Assembly (NCBI RefSeq): GCF_016918765.2
Contig: NZ_CP092104.1
Location: forward strand, 1,426,001-1,490,000
Length of the DNA stretch: 64,000 nt
Reading direction: 5' to 3'
DNA from: Flagellatimonas centrodinii
GTDB taxonomy: Bacteria > Pseudomonadota > Gammaproteobacteria > Nevskiales > Nevskiaceae
A program made the position numbers and the translations under genes. The notes below the pieces were generated by a model that was given only the letters and a program-made list of their open reading frames with translations, did no database searches and had not been told where the DNA came from. How positions within the stretch are numbered: the first letter of the stretch is position 1; each line of letters opens with the position of its first letter. This document shows, piece after piece, positions 50,314-59,027 of the stretch.

Positions 50314-51562
50314 TCTGCTGATCGTGCTGGCCGCCGTCGGTGGTGCGGCGGCCTTCAAGCTGCGCCCAAGCCATCGGGGCGCGCCGCATGACCCCTACTT
50401 CGCCGGGCTCGATGCCCTGCTCAAGGACCAGGGGCCGGCGCGGCCCTGCCTGGTGCTGGATCTGGACCGGCTCGACCACAACCTGGCGGTGTTCAAGCGC
50501 GACCTGCATCCCAGCAAGCAGTGGCGGGTGGTGGCCAAGTCGCTGCCCAGCGTGAAGTTGCTGGACTATGTGATGCGCGCCCACGGCACCGAGCGGCTGA
50601 TGGTGTTTCACCAACCCTTCTTGAACCTGCAGGCGCAGGCCTTTCCCGAGGCCGATCTGTTGCTGGGCAAGCCGATGCCGGTGCGCGCCGCGGCGGCTTT
50701 CTATGACGCACATCAGGGGTCATTCGACCCGGCGCGGCAGCTGCAGTGGCTGGTGGACACGCCGGCGCGCGTGGCCGAGTACCGCAGCCTGGCGCGCGGT
50801 CTGGGCACGCGCCTCAACCTCAACATCGAACTGGACGTCGGCCTGCACCGCGGCGGGGTGGCCGATGACCTCACCCTGCTGACCATGCTGGAGCAGATCG
50901 CCGAAGACCCGCAGCACCTGCGCTTCAGTGGGTTCATGGGCTACGACCCGCATGTGGTGAAACTGCCGCGCCTGCTGGGATCACCCGCGGACCTGCAGGC
51001 ACAGTCCTGGGCGCGCTACGGTGATGCGCTCAACCTGCTCGCCGCACAGCGGCCGGAGTGGCGGAACGACGCACTCACGCTCAACGGCGCCGGCAGTCCC
51101 AACTATGTGTTGCAGGGTGCGGAGAGCCCGCTCAATGAAGTGGGGGTGGGTTCGGCGCTGGTGCAGCCCACCGACTTCGATCTACCGACCCTCTCGGCGC
51201 ACGTACCGGCGCTGTTCATCGCCACCCCGGTACTGAAAGTGCTGGAGGGCACGCGGCTGCCCGGTGTCGAGCCGCTGTCCTCGGTCTTCCAGACCTGGGA
51301 CCCCAACCAGGCCCGCAGCCACTTCATCTATGGCGGCAACTGGAAGGCGCAGCCGGTATCACCGCCGGGGTTGCAGCTCAATGCGCTGTTCGGCCGCAGT
51401 TCCAATCAGGAACTGCTCAACGGTGCCGCAGCGACCGACCTCAAGGTGGGCGATCACGTCTTCCTGCGGCCCACCCAGAGCGAGGCGCTGATGCTGCAGT
51501 TCGGCGACCTGCTGGTGGTGCGCGGCGGGCGCATTGAGGATCACTGGCCGGTGTTGGGGTGA
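50300..51562 (+). CDS. Exported PLP-dependent alanine racemase-fold enzyme (DSD1/D-threonine aldolase like)
   Basis: A 420-residue protein of the alanine racemase N-terminal fold, as in D-threonine aldolase and D-serine dehydratase. CLVLDLDRLDHNL is the first strand and VVAKSLPS carries the likely PLP lysine (Lys80); the C-terminal part matches the metal-binding domain of this group (VGDHVFLRPTQSEA). The N-terminus MKRRDLLIVLAAVGGAAAF is a Tat-like leader or membrane anchor, unusual for a PLP enzyme. The ATG at 50300 follows GAGGAGG and sits inside the end of the flavin oxidase gene. Substrate unknown. Confidence 0.82.
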   Translation: MKRRDLLIVLAAVGGAAAFKLRPSHRGAPHDPYFAGLDALLKDQGPARPCLVLDLDRLDHNLAVFKRDLHPSKQWRVVAKSLPSVKLLDYVMRAHGTERLMVFHQPFLNLQAQAFPEADLLLGKPMPVRAAAAFYDAHQGSFDPARQLQWLVDTPARVAEYRSLARGLGTRLNLNIELDVGLHRGGVADDLTLLTMLEQIAEDPQHLRFSGFMGYDPHVVKLPRLLGSPADLQAQSWARYGDALNLLAAQRPEWRNDALTLNGAGSPNYVLQGAESPLNEVGVGSALVQPTDFDLPTLSAHVPALFIATPVLKVLEGTRLPGVEPLSSVFQTWDPNQARSHFIYGGNWKAQPVSPPGLQLNALFGRSSNQELLNGAAATDLKVGDHVFLRPTQSEALMLQFGDLLVVRGGRIEDHWPVLG

Positions 51563-51565
51563 GCG

Positions 51566-51703
51566 GGAATCGAGAATTGGGAATCGGGAATCGTAACGGC
51601 AAAAGGCAACAGCGCCGCTCGATGTCTCGGGGCCAAATACGCCAAACGCCGTGGCTGTGCTTTTGCAGTTGCTTTTAACGATTCCCCATTCCCGGTGTGC
51701 AGG
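51566..51703. repeat. Palindromic intergenic repeat (GGGAATC type)
   Basis: The gap between two convergent genes is an imperfect long palindrome. GAATTGGGAATCGGGAATCG with AACGGCAAAAGGCAAC (left, from about 51574) is mirrored by GTTGCTTTTAACGATTCCC and CATTCCCGG (right, to about 51697). Repeats of this wording are common between genes in Xanthomonadaceae and related bacteria. It may act as a terminator. Confidence 0.7.
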
Positions 51704-51708
51704 CGCCC

Positions 51709-53139
51709 CTAGGCCCGAAACGCCTCGGGAATCGTGATCTCATAGGTCGCGCCAGTGCCATTGCGCAGCAGCGGCACGGTGGGGCCGCGCTGGGAGCTGA
51801 AGTAGAGGCGTGAGCCATCCGGCGTGAAGGCGGGGCCGGTGATCTCGGAGCCGCCGCTGGTGATCTGCATCAGCACCTTGGCCTCGCCGCCGGGGACGAT
51901 GACGATGAGCCGCATGGCATCGCCGTCTTCGGCCACCAGCACATCGCCCATCGGGCTCACCACCACGTTGTCGACATCGTCGAAGGCGGGATCGATGGCG
52001 GTGTTGTCGAACACGGTCTGGATCAGATCGTTGTCGATGTCGTAGGCGTAGACGCGGTTGTCGCCCTTGCAGGCGAAGAAGGCGACGGCGCGGGTGGGCA
52101 CGCGGCCGCCCGGCGGTACGGCCTGCAGCGCAGCGGGAAGAGGGTGAATCCACAGCCCTTCGCCACCGCGGAACTGGGTACCGGGGATGGGTTCGCCGGC
52201 GTCAGCGAGCTGATTGCGCACCGTGCCCTGCGGCTGGTCGGCCTGCACCACATCCACCCAGTGGACGCGACGCAGGGTGCGGGCCTCGGCATCGTCGGCG
52301 ATGTATCCGTCATCCTCGAAGCCTTCGACATTGAGCACCTGCAGGCGGCCGCGCGCCATCTGCAGACGGTGCTGGCCGTCGTCGCTGACGAGGTCGCTTT
52401 CCTCACAGACGAACCGGTAGAAGCGACCGTTGCCGGCATCTTCGGTCTGGTAGACCGTGCGGGTCGGCAGGTCGACGGCGGCGGCTTCCTTGTTGAACTG
52501 TCCCAGTGCGTCGAGGCGTCGGGCATCGTCGACGCCGCCGAAGGGGAAGCACTCCCACGCATAGCCGTCACCGGTTTCCTCGCAGGAGATCCAGGTGTGC
52601 CACGGGGTGGCACCACCGGCGCAGTTGCGGCGGGTGCCGTCGAGGATGCGGTAGGCATCGACCACCTCGCCGTCGGCGTTGAAGCGCAGCGCACCGACCC
52701 CGCCGTCACGCGATGAGCCGCTGGTGGTGCCGATGCCCCGTTCGCTGTTGGAAACATAGACCCAGCCGCCATCGGGTGCCGGGAACACGGCGCCGCCGTC
52801 GGGCGCTTCGTGCCAGACGTACCCGCTGGCGCCGAGGGGATCGAAGTTGCCAGTGACCGGATTGCTGCGGTGGCGCGCCACCACGCGGGCGGAGAAGCCC
52901 TCGGGGATCAGCATGTTGTCGATACCCGCATCCACCAGCGGACCGATGTTGGCCAGCGGACCCGGCTGCAGGGCCAGACGGCTGTCGCCCATCAACGGCG
53001 GTGTCGGTTCACCGGCGGCGATGGCGCTGTCGCCGCCGCAGGCCTGCACCCAGGCCGGCGTGCTGACCGCGCCGGCGGTCAGAAACAGGTGGCGCAGCAG
53101 GCTGCGACGGGTGGCATCCACGGCGGGCAGGTCGGACAT
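51709..53139 (-). CDS. PhoX-like phosphatase (DUF839), Tat-exported
   Basis: A 476-residue beta-propeller protein of the PhoX/DUF839 family: a Tat leader TRRSLLRHLFLTAGA, then ASGYVWHEAPDGGAVFPAPDGGWVYVSNSE, CEETGDGYAWE and VSPMGDVLVAEDGD. PhoX enzymes remove phosphate from organic phosphate esters in the periplasm using calcium and iron. It is shorter than classical PhoX, so the exact activity is less sure. The ATG at 53139 gives a normal Tat leader; starts at 53181 or 53184 are also in frame. It is the last gene of a leftward phosphorus-related cluster. Confidence 0.83.
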   Translation of the reverse strand: MSDLPAVDATRRSLLRHLFLTAGAVSTPAWVQACGGDSAIAAGEPTPPLMGDSRLALQPGPLANIGPLVDAGIDNMLIPEGFSARVVARHRSNPVTGNFDPLGASGYVWHEAPDGGAVFPAPDGGWVYVSNSERGIGTTSGSSRDGGVGALRFNADGEVVDAYRILDGTRRNCAGGATPWHTWISCEETGDGYAWECFPFGGVDDARRLDALGQFNKEAAAVDLPTRTVYQTEDAGNGRFYRFVCEESDLVSDDGQHRLQMARGRLQVLNVEGFEDDGYIADDAEARTLRRVHWVDVVQADQPQGTVRNQLADAGEPIPGTQFRGGEGLWIHPLPAALQAVPPGGRVPTRAVAFFACKGDNRVYAYDIDNDLIQTVFDNTAIDPAFDDVDNVVVSPMGDVLVAEDGDAMRLIVIVPGGEAKVLMQITSGGSEITGPAFTPDGSRLYFSSQRGPTVPLLRNGTGATYEITIPEAFRA

Positions 53140-53224
53140 GGCAGTCGGGTCGAGAAGAACGGTCAACGTCGGAGATTGCATCACGCCGATTGCAGGCGGA
53201 TGAAATCACCGCCGTCGACTGCCC

Positions 53225-54340
53225 TCAGTTGCCGCAGCGCGCCAGCCCCAGCCGGTCGACGATCTCGTTGAGGTCGAAGGCCGCCACGTTACCGTCATCG
53301 TGGACGGCGAAGAACGCGCCGCCGGGGAAGCCGGGGAAGCCGGTCTGGGTCAACCAGATGCCGTCGGTGTTGCGGGTCACCGCGCCCTCGAAGGTGCCAC
53401 GGTAGTCGAGGGTGCGTCGGTCGAAGAAGTGGAAGTAGTTGCCGATGTGGGCCTGATCGGTGGCGATCCAGTAGCCGCGATCACCCTCGCAGGTGTAGAG
53501 CGAGAGCCCTTCCGGCTGGGCGCGGAACACGCCGCCGCCCAGGGTGCGGTCAGCGAAGCGGCCGTTGAAGCCGTAGACCTTGATGCGCCGCTCGTTGTAC
53601 TCCTCCTCGTCGGCCACCATCAGGCGGCCGGTCATGGCATCGCCCCAGATCGACTCCACCACCTTGAGGCGGCCGGGGCCGGTGGTTTCACCGAAGGCGC
53701 GAATCGGCCGAGCGGCCCAGCCGACCGCACTCTCGCTGACGGCGTACTGTTTGATGCGGCGGCCGAGTTGTCCATCAGGCGGGATCTGGCCGTCCTCGGT
53801 CTCGTAGTTGTCGGTGACATACACGTGGAAGCCACCGCCGGGCATGGTCTGCACCCACAGACCATAGGGCTTCACCAGCCGCTGTTCCTCGCCGTTGCCG
53901 AAGATCAGCAGCGAACGGAAGTCGGGCAGCGAGAACACCTGGACCCGGGCGTTGTCGCGTTCCACCACGAAGGCGAGGTTGCCGATCACGGAAACGCCGT
54001 TGGGGCGGTCGAGCTGGCCCACCTCGCGACCACTGCCACCGACCTTGCGCAGCAGGCTGCCGTTGCTGGCCTGATACACCAACAGGTGGTCGGTTTCCTT
54101 GGCGGTGGCCAGCAGCCAGTGTTCGCCGCCTGGGCCGTGCCAGGTGGCGACGGAGTCGACGTTGTCCTCCGGATCACGTTCTGTCAGGTAGCGCTCGCTG
54201 AGCGTCACCAGCCCGGCATAGGCCGGCAGTGGCGGATCGGTGTCGGCACTGCCCAGCGTCGGCAGGCTCGGCATGCCGGAACAGGCGCTGAGGCAGGTGG
54301 TCAGCAGCAGGCTGCCGAGAAGGGTGCGGGTGGACATCAT
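53225..54340 (-). CDS. Phytase-like beta-propeller lipoprotein
   Basis: A 371-residue lipoprotein (lipobox LSAC at about residue 20). The body is a propeller with repeated blades such as HWLLATAKETDHLLVYQASNG and GNLAFVVERDNARVQVFSLPDF, similar to beta-propeller phytases, whose opening blade has the acidic DPEDNVDSVATW-type motif. Such enzymes release phosphate from phytate with calcium. The neighbours (PhoX-like, PhoD-like, TonB receptor) support a phosphorus role. An alternative is a non-catalytic NHL-type propeller. Confidence 0.7.
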   Translation of the reverse strand: MMSTRTLLGSLLLTTCLSACSGMPSLPTLGSADTDPPLPAYAGLVTLSERYLTERDPEDNVDSVATWHGPGGEHWLLATAKETDHLLVYQASNGSLLRKVGGSGREVGQLDRPNGVSVIGNLAFVVERDNARVQVFSLPDFRSLLIFGNGEEQRLVKPYGLWVQTMPGGGFHVYVTDNYETEDGQIPPDGQLGRRIKQYAVSESAVGWAARPIRAFGETTGPGRLKVVESIWGDAMTGRLMVADEEEYNERRIKVYGFNGRFADRTLGGGVFRAQPEGLSLYTCEGDRGYWIATDQAHIGNYFHFFDRRTLDYRGTFEGAVTRNTDGIWLTQTGFPGFPGGAFFAVHDDGNVAAFDLNEIVDRLGLARCGN

Positions 54341-54385
54341 GTCGGTCTCCGGTGGAATGGAATGCAGCCAGTGTAGGCGACCCGC

Positions 54386-57181
54386 TCAGAAGCTGGCCTT
54401 CACGCCCAGCTCGAAGGTACGTCCGTATTCCTCGTACTGCGAGTTGAATGCCCGGTCGGCGAAGTAGGCGTAGAACGGTTCATCGCTGAGGTTGACGGCA
54501 TTCAGGTACACCTGCCAGGTCTCGCTGACGCGGTAGCGGCCACTGAAGTCGTACTGCAGATGGCTGTCGGCATACCGGTCGAAGGTGGGGTCATCGAGTT
54601 CGTTGATCTCGTCGAGAAATTCGCTGCGGTAGTTGGCGGCCAGCCGCAGTGACCAGCGCGCATCTTCAAAGCCGATGGCGACATTGCCCAGGGTTTCCGA
54701 CTGCCGGGGCAGCGGCACCTTCTGATCACGGAAGGGCAGCGTTGCCTCGCCGTCGGTGAGGGTGAGGTTGGCACTGATCAGCAGGCCGTTCCAGGGTGCC
54801 GGCAGACGGTCAAGCTGACGTACGGCATTGAGCTCGAGGCCATAGAGCGTCGCGGTGTCGCCGTTGAGCACGATGAAGGCTTCGTCGAAATCGGCGTAGG
54901 GGCCGGGTTCGCCGGCGATGTCGGACTGTACGAAGAAGTCTTTCAGCCGCTTGTAGAACACTCCGGCCGACAGCACCGACACGCTGCCGGGATACCAGGC
55001 GATGGCGAGGTCGAGATTCTGCGCCTGCAGTGGGTCCAGCGCCGGGTTTCCGAGCTCGGCGGCACGTTCAAACTCGCCGTCGTCCTCCTCGATCTCGATA
55101 TTGGCGAACGGCGCCGCCGCCTCGAATGTGGGGCGTGCCAGCGTGTGGGAGTAGCCGCCGCGGACCACCAGGTTTTCGCGCACTTCGTAGCGCACCGCCA
55201 CGCTCGGCAACACATCGGTGAACTGCCGCTCGAAGGCCTGCGCGGTGAAGGTCGGGTCGCCGCTGCCGTTTTCCTCGTCCACCGCCGCTTCGATGCCGCG
55301 GGCGGCATAGTCGGTGCGTTCGACGCGGACGCCGCCGGTGACCCGAAGTGCGCCCCAATTGGCCTGCGCCATCAGATAGCCGGCCAGCACGTCCTCTTCG
55401 ACCCGGTAGTCTTCCAGACGGGAGTCGATGGCCGATCCGTCGGCATCCAGCTCGAAGTCGCCCTGATTGGCGTCGGCGAATGCACGGACTGCGTTGCGGG
55501 CACTGATCGGACCCCAGTTGCCGAGCCGGTAGTCCACCGTCTGTGCGGCGAAATCGGCCAGGGTGTAGTCATCACCGAAGCCGTCGAACACCTGCACGTC
55601 GATGTCGCTGGTTTTGGTGCGGCTGCGGTATTTGATGCCCGCCTTCCAGAACCCCGGGGCCCGGCCCCAGTCGAGATCGCGTTGGGCGTCGAAGGCGAGT
55701 TGCAGCTCGTCGTCCTCGATCAGGCTGTCGCCGCGTTCGATCTCGTCCAGTTCATAGGTGGCGGGGTCGAAATAGACGGCGCTGGTGCCGCCCAGCAGCG
55801 GGATCTCGCGATTACCGAGGTCGTAGGCGGCGGCGATGTCCTCGCCGACGAAGGCGGCATTGAACTCGCCGGGATTGTCCTCTTCTGCCAGCGAATAGCC
55901 GAGCCGGTAGTCGAGGGTCCAGCGATCGATGCGCTGCTGCGCACCGAGCAGGGTGCTGAGGATGGTCTGGGTTTCCTTTCGCGCCTCGTCGAGTTTTTCC
56001 ACCTCGATGCCGGCGAATTGGCCGACGCGACCGTCGAGCGCGGTGATGTCACCTTCGCCGAAGCCGTACACGTTCGACAGCTGCACTTCGTCATCGCTGA
56101 AGTCGCTGTAGAGGTTGCGCCAGTAGAGGTCGAGGTCGGCACTGGGGCGCCAGTCGAAATTGAGGGCGGCGCTGAGGCGTTCGCGGGTGATGGTGTAGTC
56201 GCGCTGCTCGGCCTCCTCAAGGCCGAGGACGTCACCCGTCGGGCCTTCCAGCTCTTCGAACCCCGGTGTTTCCACGCCTTCGGAGCCGAAGTCCCGTTCA
56301 AACCAGCTGACCGCCGCCGACACGCCGACGTTGTTCACCTTGCCGCCGAGCGACAGCAGCCGGGTGAGGCTGGCGGCCAGCTTGGGGCTGGTCTCGTCAT
56401 TCTGTTCGTTGTAGCTGCCCTCGGCCCTCAGGCTCAGCGTGTTGCCGCGATCGAAGGCGGTGGCGGTCTTGAGTTCGATGGTGCCGCCGACGGTATCGCC
56501 GTCCATGTCCGGCAGGTTGGTCTTCTGGATCTCGGCGCTTTCCAGCAGATCGGACGAGATCACGTCGAGGTTGACCTGGCGGGTGCCGCCTTCCGGTGCC
56601 GGGACCCGCAGGCCGTTGACGGTGGTGGCGGTGAACGCGGGGTCGATGCCACGCACCACCAGAAAGCGCCCCTCGCCCTGATCGCGGAACAGCGACAGCC
56701 CGGGTGCGCGTGCCAGCGCCTCCGCCACGTTCTGGTCGGGGAACTGGCCGATGGCGTCCGCCGAGATGACGTCCTTCAGGCCGTCGGCATTGAGCGCCTG
56801 GTTGAGCGCCGCCGCCTGGCCTGCCACCTGGCCGACCACCAGCACGTTCTCCATGCGGGTCGCCTCGCTACCGAGCGTGATGAACACCCGCTCGCGCTCA
56901 CCGGAGGTCAGTTGTACGTCGGCGACCTTTTCCGGCGCGCCGAGGTAGGTGATGACCAGACGGTAGTCACCGGGCGGCAGCGCAGGGAAGCTGAAGCGAC
57001 CATCGCGGGCACTGACCGCTTCCGCGGCCAGGCCCTGAATCCGGATCCGTGCCCCTTCGAACGCGATATCGCCGCTGGCATCGGTGACGCGACCGCTGAT
57101 GCTGCCCGTGTCCTGAGCGATCGCGGTGCTCGCCAGCGCGCACAGCGCGCCGGCCACGGTCAGTCGCTTGATCCCCTGCAT
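54386..57181 (-). CDS. TonB-dependent receptor in the phosphorus locus
   Basis: A 931-residue receptor. A signal peptide (to about residue 23) is followed by a carboxypeptidase regulatory-like domain (TGSISGRVTDASGDIAFEGARIRI), the plug (DAIGQFPDQNVAEALARAPGLSLFRDQGEGRFLVVRG) and a barrel that ends RTFELGVKASF with the terminal aromatic residue. It lacks an STN domain, so it is a simple transporter. The ATG at 57181 follows GGGGAG. A Pho-box-like site sits 46-63 bp upstream. The ligand is probably a phosphorus compound or the products of the nearby phosphatases. Confidence 0.92.
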   Translation of the reverse strand: MQGIKRLTVAGALCALASTAIAQDTGSISGRVTDASGDIAFEGARIRIQGLAAEAVSARDGRFSFPALPPGDYRLVITYLGAPEKVADVQLTSGERERVFITLGSEATRMENVLVVGQVAGQAAALNQALNADGLKDVISADAIGQFPDQNVAEALARAPGLSLFRDQGEGRFLVVRGIDPAFTATTVNGLRVPAPEGGTRQVNLDVISSDLLESAEIQKTNLPDMDGDTVGGTIELKTATAFDRGNTLSLRAEGSYNEQNDETSPKLAASLTRLLSLGGKVNNVGVSAAVSWFERDFGSEGVETPGFEELEGPTGDVLGLEEAEQRDYTITRERLSAALNFDWRPSADLDLYWRNLYSDFSDDEVQLSNVYGFGEGDITALDGRVGQFAGIEVEKLDEARKETQTILSTLLGAQQRIDRWTLDYRLGYSLAEEDNPGEFNAAFVGEDIAAAYDLGNREIPLLGGTSAVYFDPATYELDEIERGDSLIEDDELQLAFDAQRDLDWGRAPGFWKAGIKYRSRTKTSDIDVQVFDGFGDDYTLADFAAQTVDYRLGNWGPISARNAVRAFADANQGDFELDADGSAIDSRLEDYRVEEDVLAGYLMAQANWGALRVTGGVRVERTDYAARGIEAAVDEENGSGDPTFTAQAFERQFTDVLPSVAVRYEVRENLVVRGGYSHTLARPTFEAAAPFANIEIEEDDGEFERAAELGNPALDPLQAQNLDLAIAWYPGSVSVLSAGVFYKRLKDFFVQSDIAGEPGPYADFDEAFIVLNGDTATLYGLELNAVRQLDRLPAPWNGLLISANLTLTDGEATLPFRDQKVPLPRQSETLGNVAIGFEDARWSLRLAANYRSEFLDEINELDDPTFDRYADSHLQYDFSGRYRVSETWQVYLNAVNLSDEPFYAYFADRAFNSQYEEYGRTFELGVKASF

Positions 57182-57226
57182 GCCCACTCCCCAGTTGAAA
57201 TAACCGGGGGACCGTAGGGGCTGCGG

Positions 57227-57244
57227 GTTGCAGCCCGATGACAG
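57227..57244 (-). promoter_or_regulatory. Pho-box-like site upstream of the TonB receptor gene
   Basis: Read on the minus strand, CTGTCAT-CGGG-CTGCAAC keeps the 7-4-7 layout of a Pho box. The first half is perfect and the second has five of seven consensus bases. It lies between PhoD copy 1 and the receptor gene and would make this part of the cluster respond to PhoB under phosphate limitation. Confidence 0.5.
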
Positions 57245-57246
57245 CG

Positions 57247-58956
57247 TCAGGGTGCGGGGTCCGGGGCCGGCAGCGCCTCTGTGGGGGTGTCGAGGGCGCC
57301 GGGCGTGAGGTGGTTGTCGCCGGCGGCCACTGCATAGGCGGTGGCGAAACTTTCGTCACCGCCGGGCTCGGTGACGGTCGAGACGTACCAGTACTCGCCA
57401 ACGGTGCGCTCGGGGGTAATGTCGAGCAGCAGGTAGCCGCGGCGGGTGCCCTCGATGTATTTCATGTGCGGGTTGGCCAGGCGCAGCGCGTTGAGGATTT
57501 GCGGCAGCTGCGTCAGTCCGGGGACGACGTCGAGCCCCGGCGAGGTCACCGAGGTGGCCACGAACTCGACGCCGAGCGCGCCGACGCCGGTGAGCGGGTT
57601 GTACTGCAGCAGGTTGTCGGGGTCGGGCGTCAGGTCCATCACCCACGAGCTGTGGATGTCACCGGTGAGCACCACGGTGTTGTCGATGCCGGTGGTGGCC
57701 AGGTGGTCGAGGATGGCGCTGCGCTCTGCCTGGTAGCCGTCCCACTGGTCGCCATTGACGTAGAGGTCGGAGATGCCGTCGCCGCCGATGATCGGCAGCG
57801 GCAGCGCGTCCAGCACCGCCAGCGGCAGGTTGATGTCGGGCAGGGGTGTGGCCTTGAGCTGGCCGAACATCACCTGCTGACCGATCAGTTTCCAGGTGGC
57901 GGTGGAGTCGCTCAGCCCGCCGAGCAGCCAGTCGCGCTGGATCGGGCCGATCAGGCGGCGGTCGGGGTTGATGATCTCCGGACTGGTGATGGCGCTGACC
58001 TCGTCGTCGCGATCGTACAGGCGGGTATCGAGCATCCACAGGTCGACCAGATTGCCGAACTGGAAGCTGCGCCAGATGCGGTCCGGGTTACCGGGTTCGG
58101 GCAGGCGGATCGGCATCCATTCGTCATAGGCCTGCTGGCCCCAGGCCTTGCGCACCTGCCACACCCCTTCGACGCCCTCGGTGTGGTTGTTGGCGCTGTC
58201 GCGGCGCGAGTTGTCGGTGGTCTCGTGATCGTCCCAGACACAGATCCACGGATGCTGGCGGTGGGCTTCCTGCAGGTCGGGATCGGTCTTGTACTGGGCG
58301 TGGCGGGTGCGGTAGTCCGACAGCGTTAGAATCTCGCCGGGCGGTTCGCAGGGGCGCAGGTCACCGTACTCACCGTCGCCATATTCATAGATGTAGTCGC
58401 CGAGGTGCAGCACCACGTCGAGGTCGGCACGGCGGGCGACGAAGCGGTAGGCGTTGAAGAAGCCGAAGGGGAAGTTGGAGCAGCTCACCACCGCCATCCG
58501 CAGATGGCTGACGTCGCCGGAGGGTGCGGTGCGGGTGCGGCCGACCGGCGAGTCGAAGCCCAGTGCCGAGAATCGGTAGTAATAGGTGTGGCCGGGCTGC
58601 AGGCCGGTGGCATCAAGCTTCACCGTCCAGTCGCGCGCCGCGAGGGCGGTGGTGGCGAAGCTGCGCGGGTTGATCCGCAGCGCCGGGTCATCGGCGACGG
58701 TGACGGTCCCGGGGATGTCGCCGACGATGGTCGGCGGTGGCGTCACGCGGGTCCACAGGATCACCCGGTCGGTCAGCGGGTCGCCGGAGGCAATGCCGTG
58801 GAGGAAGGGATTGTCACCGCCGATCAGGCTCAGTCCCTGGCTGTTGCCGCAGCCCGGCAGGAACGGCATCGCCGCCGCCAGCGCGCTGGCGCCGGTGGCA
58901 CGCTTGAGAAAGTCGCGGCGTGACCAGCCGCGACGCTTGATGCGAATTCGCCCCAT
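57247..58956 (-). CDS. phoD: PhoD-like alkaline phosphatase, copy 1
   Basis: A 569-residue PhoD-type enzyme. The Tat leader SRRDFLKRATGASALAAA ends in a lipobox-like LPGC. Metal-binding motifs GDYIYEYG, WDDHETTDNSRRD and LTGDIHSSWVMD are intact. PhoD hydrolyses phosphate mono- and diesters outside the cytoplasm with calcium and iron. It is a tandem paralogue of the gene at 59028, with the same motif spacing. The ATG at 58956 begins MGRIRIKRRGWSRR. Confidence 0.95.
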   Translation of the reverse strand: MGRIRIKRRGWSRRDFLKRATGASALAAAMPFLPGCGNSQGLSLIGGDNPFLHGIASGDPLTDRVILWTRVTPPPTIVGDIPGTVTVADDPALRINPRSFATTALAARDWTVKLDATGLQPGHTYYYRFSALGFDSPVGRTRTAPSGDVSHLRMAVVSCSNFPFGFFNAYRFVARRADLDVVLHLGDYIYEYGDGEYGDLRPCEPPGEILTLSDYRTRHAQYKTDPDLQEAHRQHPWICVWDDHETTDNSRRDSANNHTEGVEGVWQVRKAWGQQAYDEWMPIRLPEPGNPDRIWRSFQFGNLVDLWMLDTRLYDRDDEVSAITSPEIINPDRRLIGPIQRDWLLGGLSDSTATWKLIGQQVMFGQLKATPLPDINLPLAVLDALPLPIIGGDGISDLYVNGDQWDGYQAERSAILDHLATTGIDNTVVLTGDIHSSWVMDLTPDPDNLLQYNPLTGVGALGVEFVATSVTSPGLDVVPGLTQLPQILNALRLANPHMKYIEGTRRGYLLLDITPERTVGEYWYVSTVTEPGGDESFATAYAVAAGDNHLTPGALDTPTEALPAPDPAP

Positions 58957-58983
58957 CAGCCCCTCTCCCCGAACATTCCGAAC

Positions 58984-59005
58984 TCACCAGCGTAGCGGCT
59001 GGTGA
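58984..59005. promoter_or_regulatory. Inverted repeat between the two phoD genes
   Basis: TCACCAGC-GTAGCG-GCTGGTGA is a perfect 8-bp inverted repeat 27 bp upstream of PhoD copy 1. There is no T-tract, so it may be an operator or an RNA stability hairpin rather than a terminator. Confidence 0.4.
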
Positions 59006-59027
59006 CGACACTTTGATGGCAAAGCCC

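Noticed and set aside
55145-57217. A 690-codon plus-strand frame opposite the TonB receptor
   Set aside because: It is an antisense shadow; the composition is typical of the complement of a TonB barrel and no family is recognisable.
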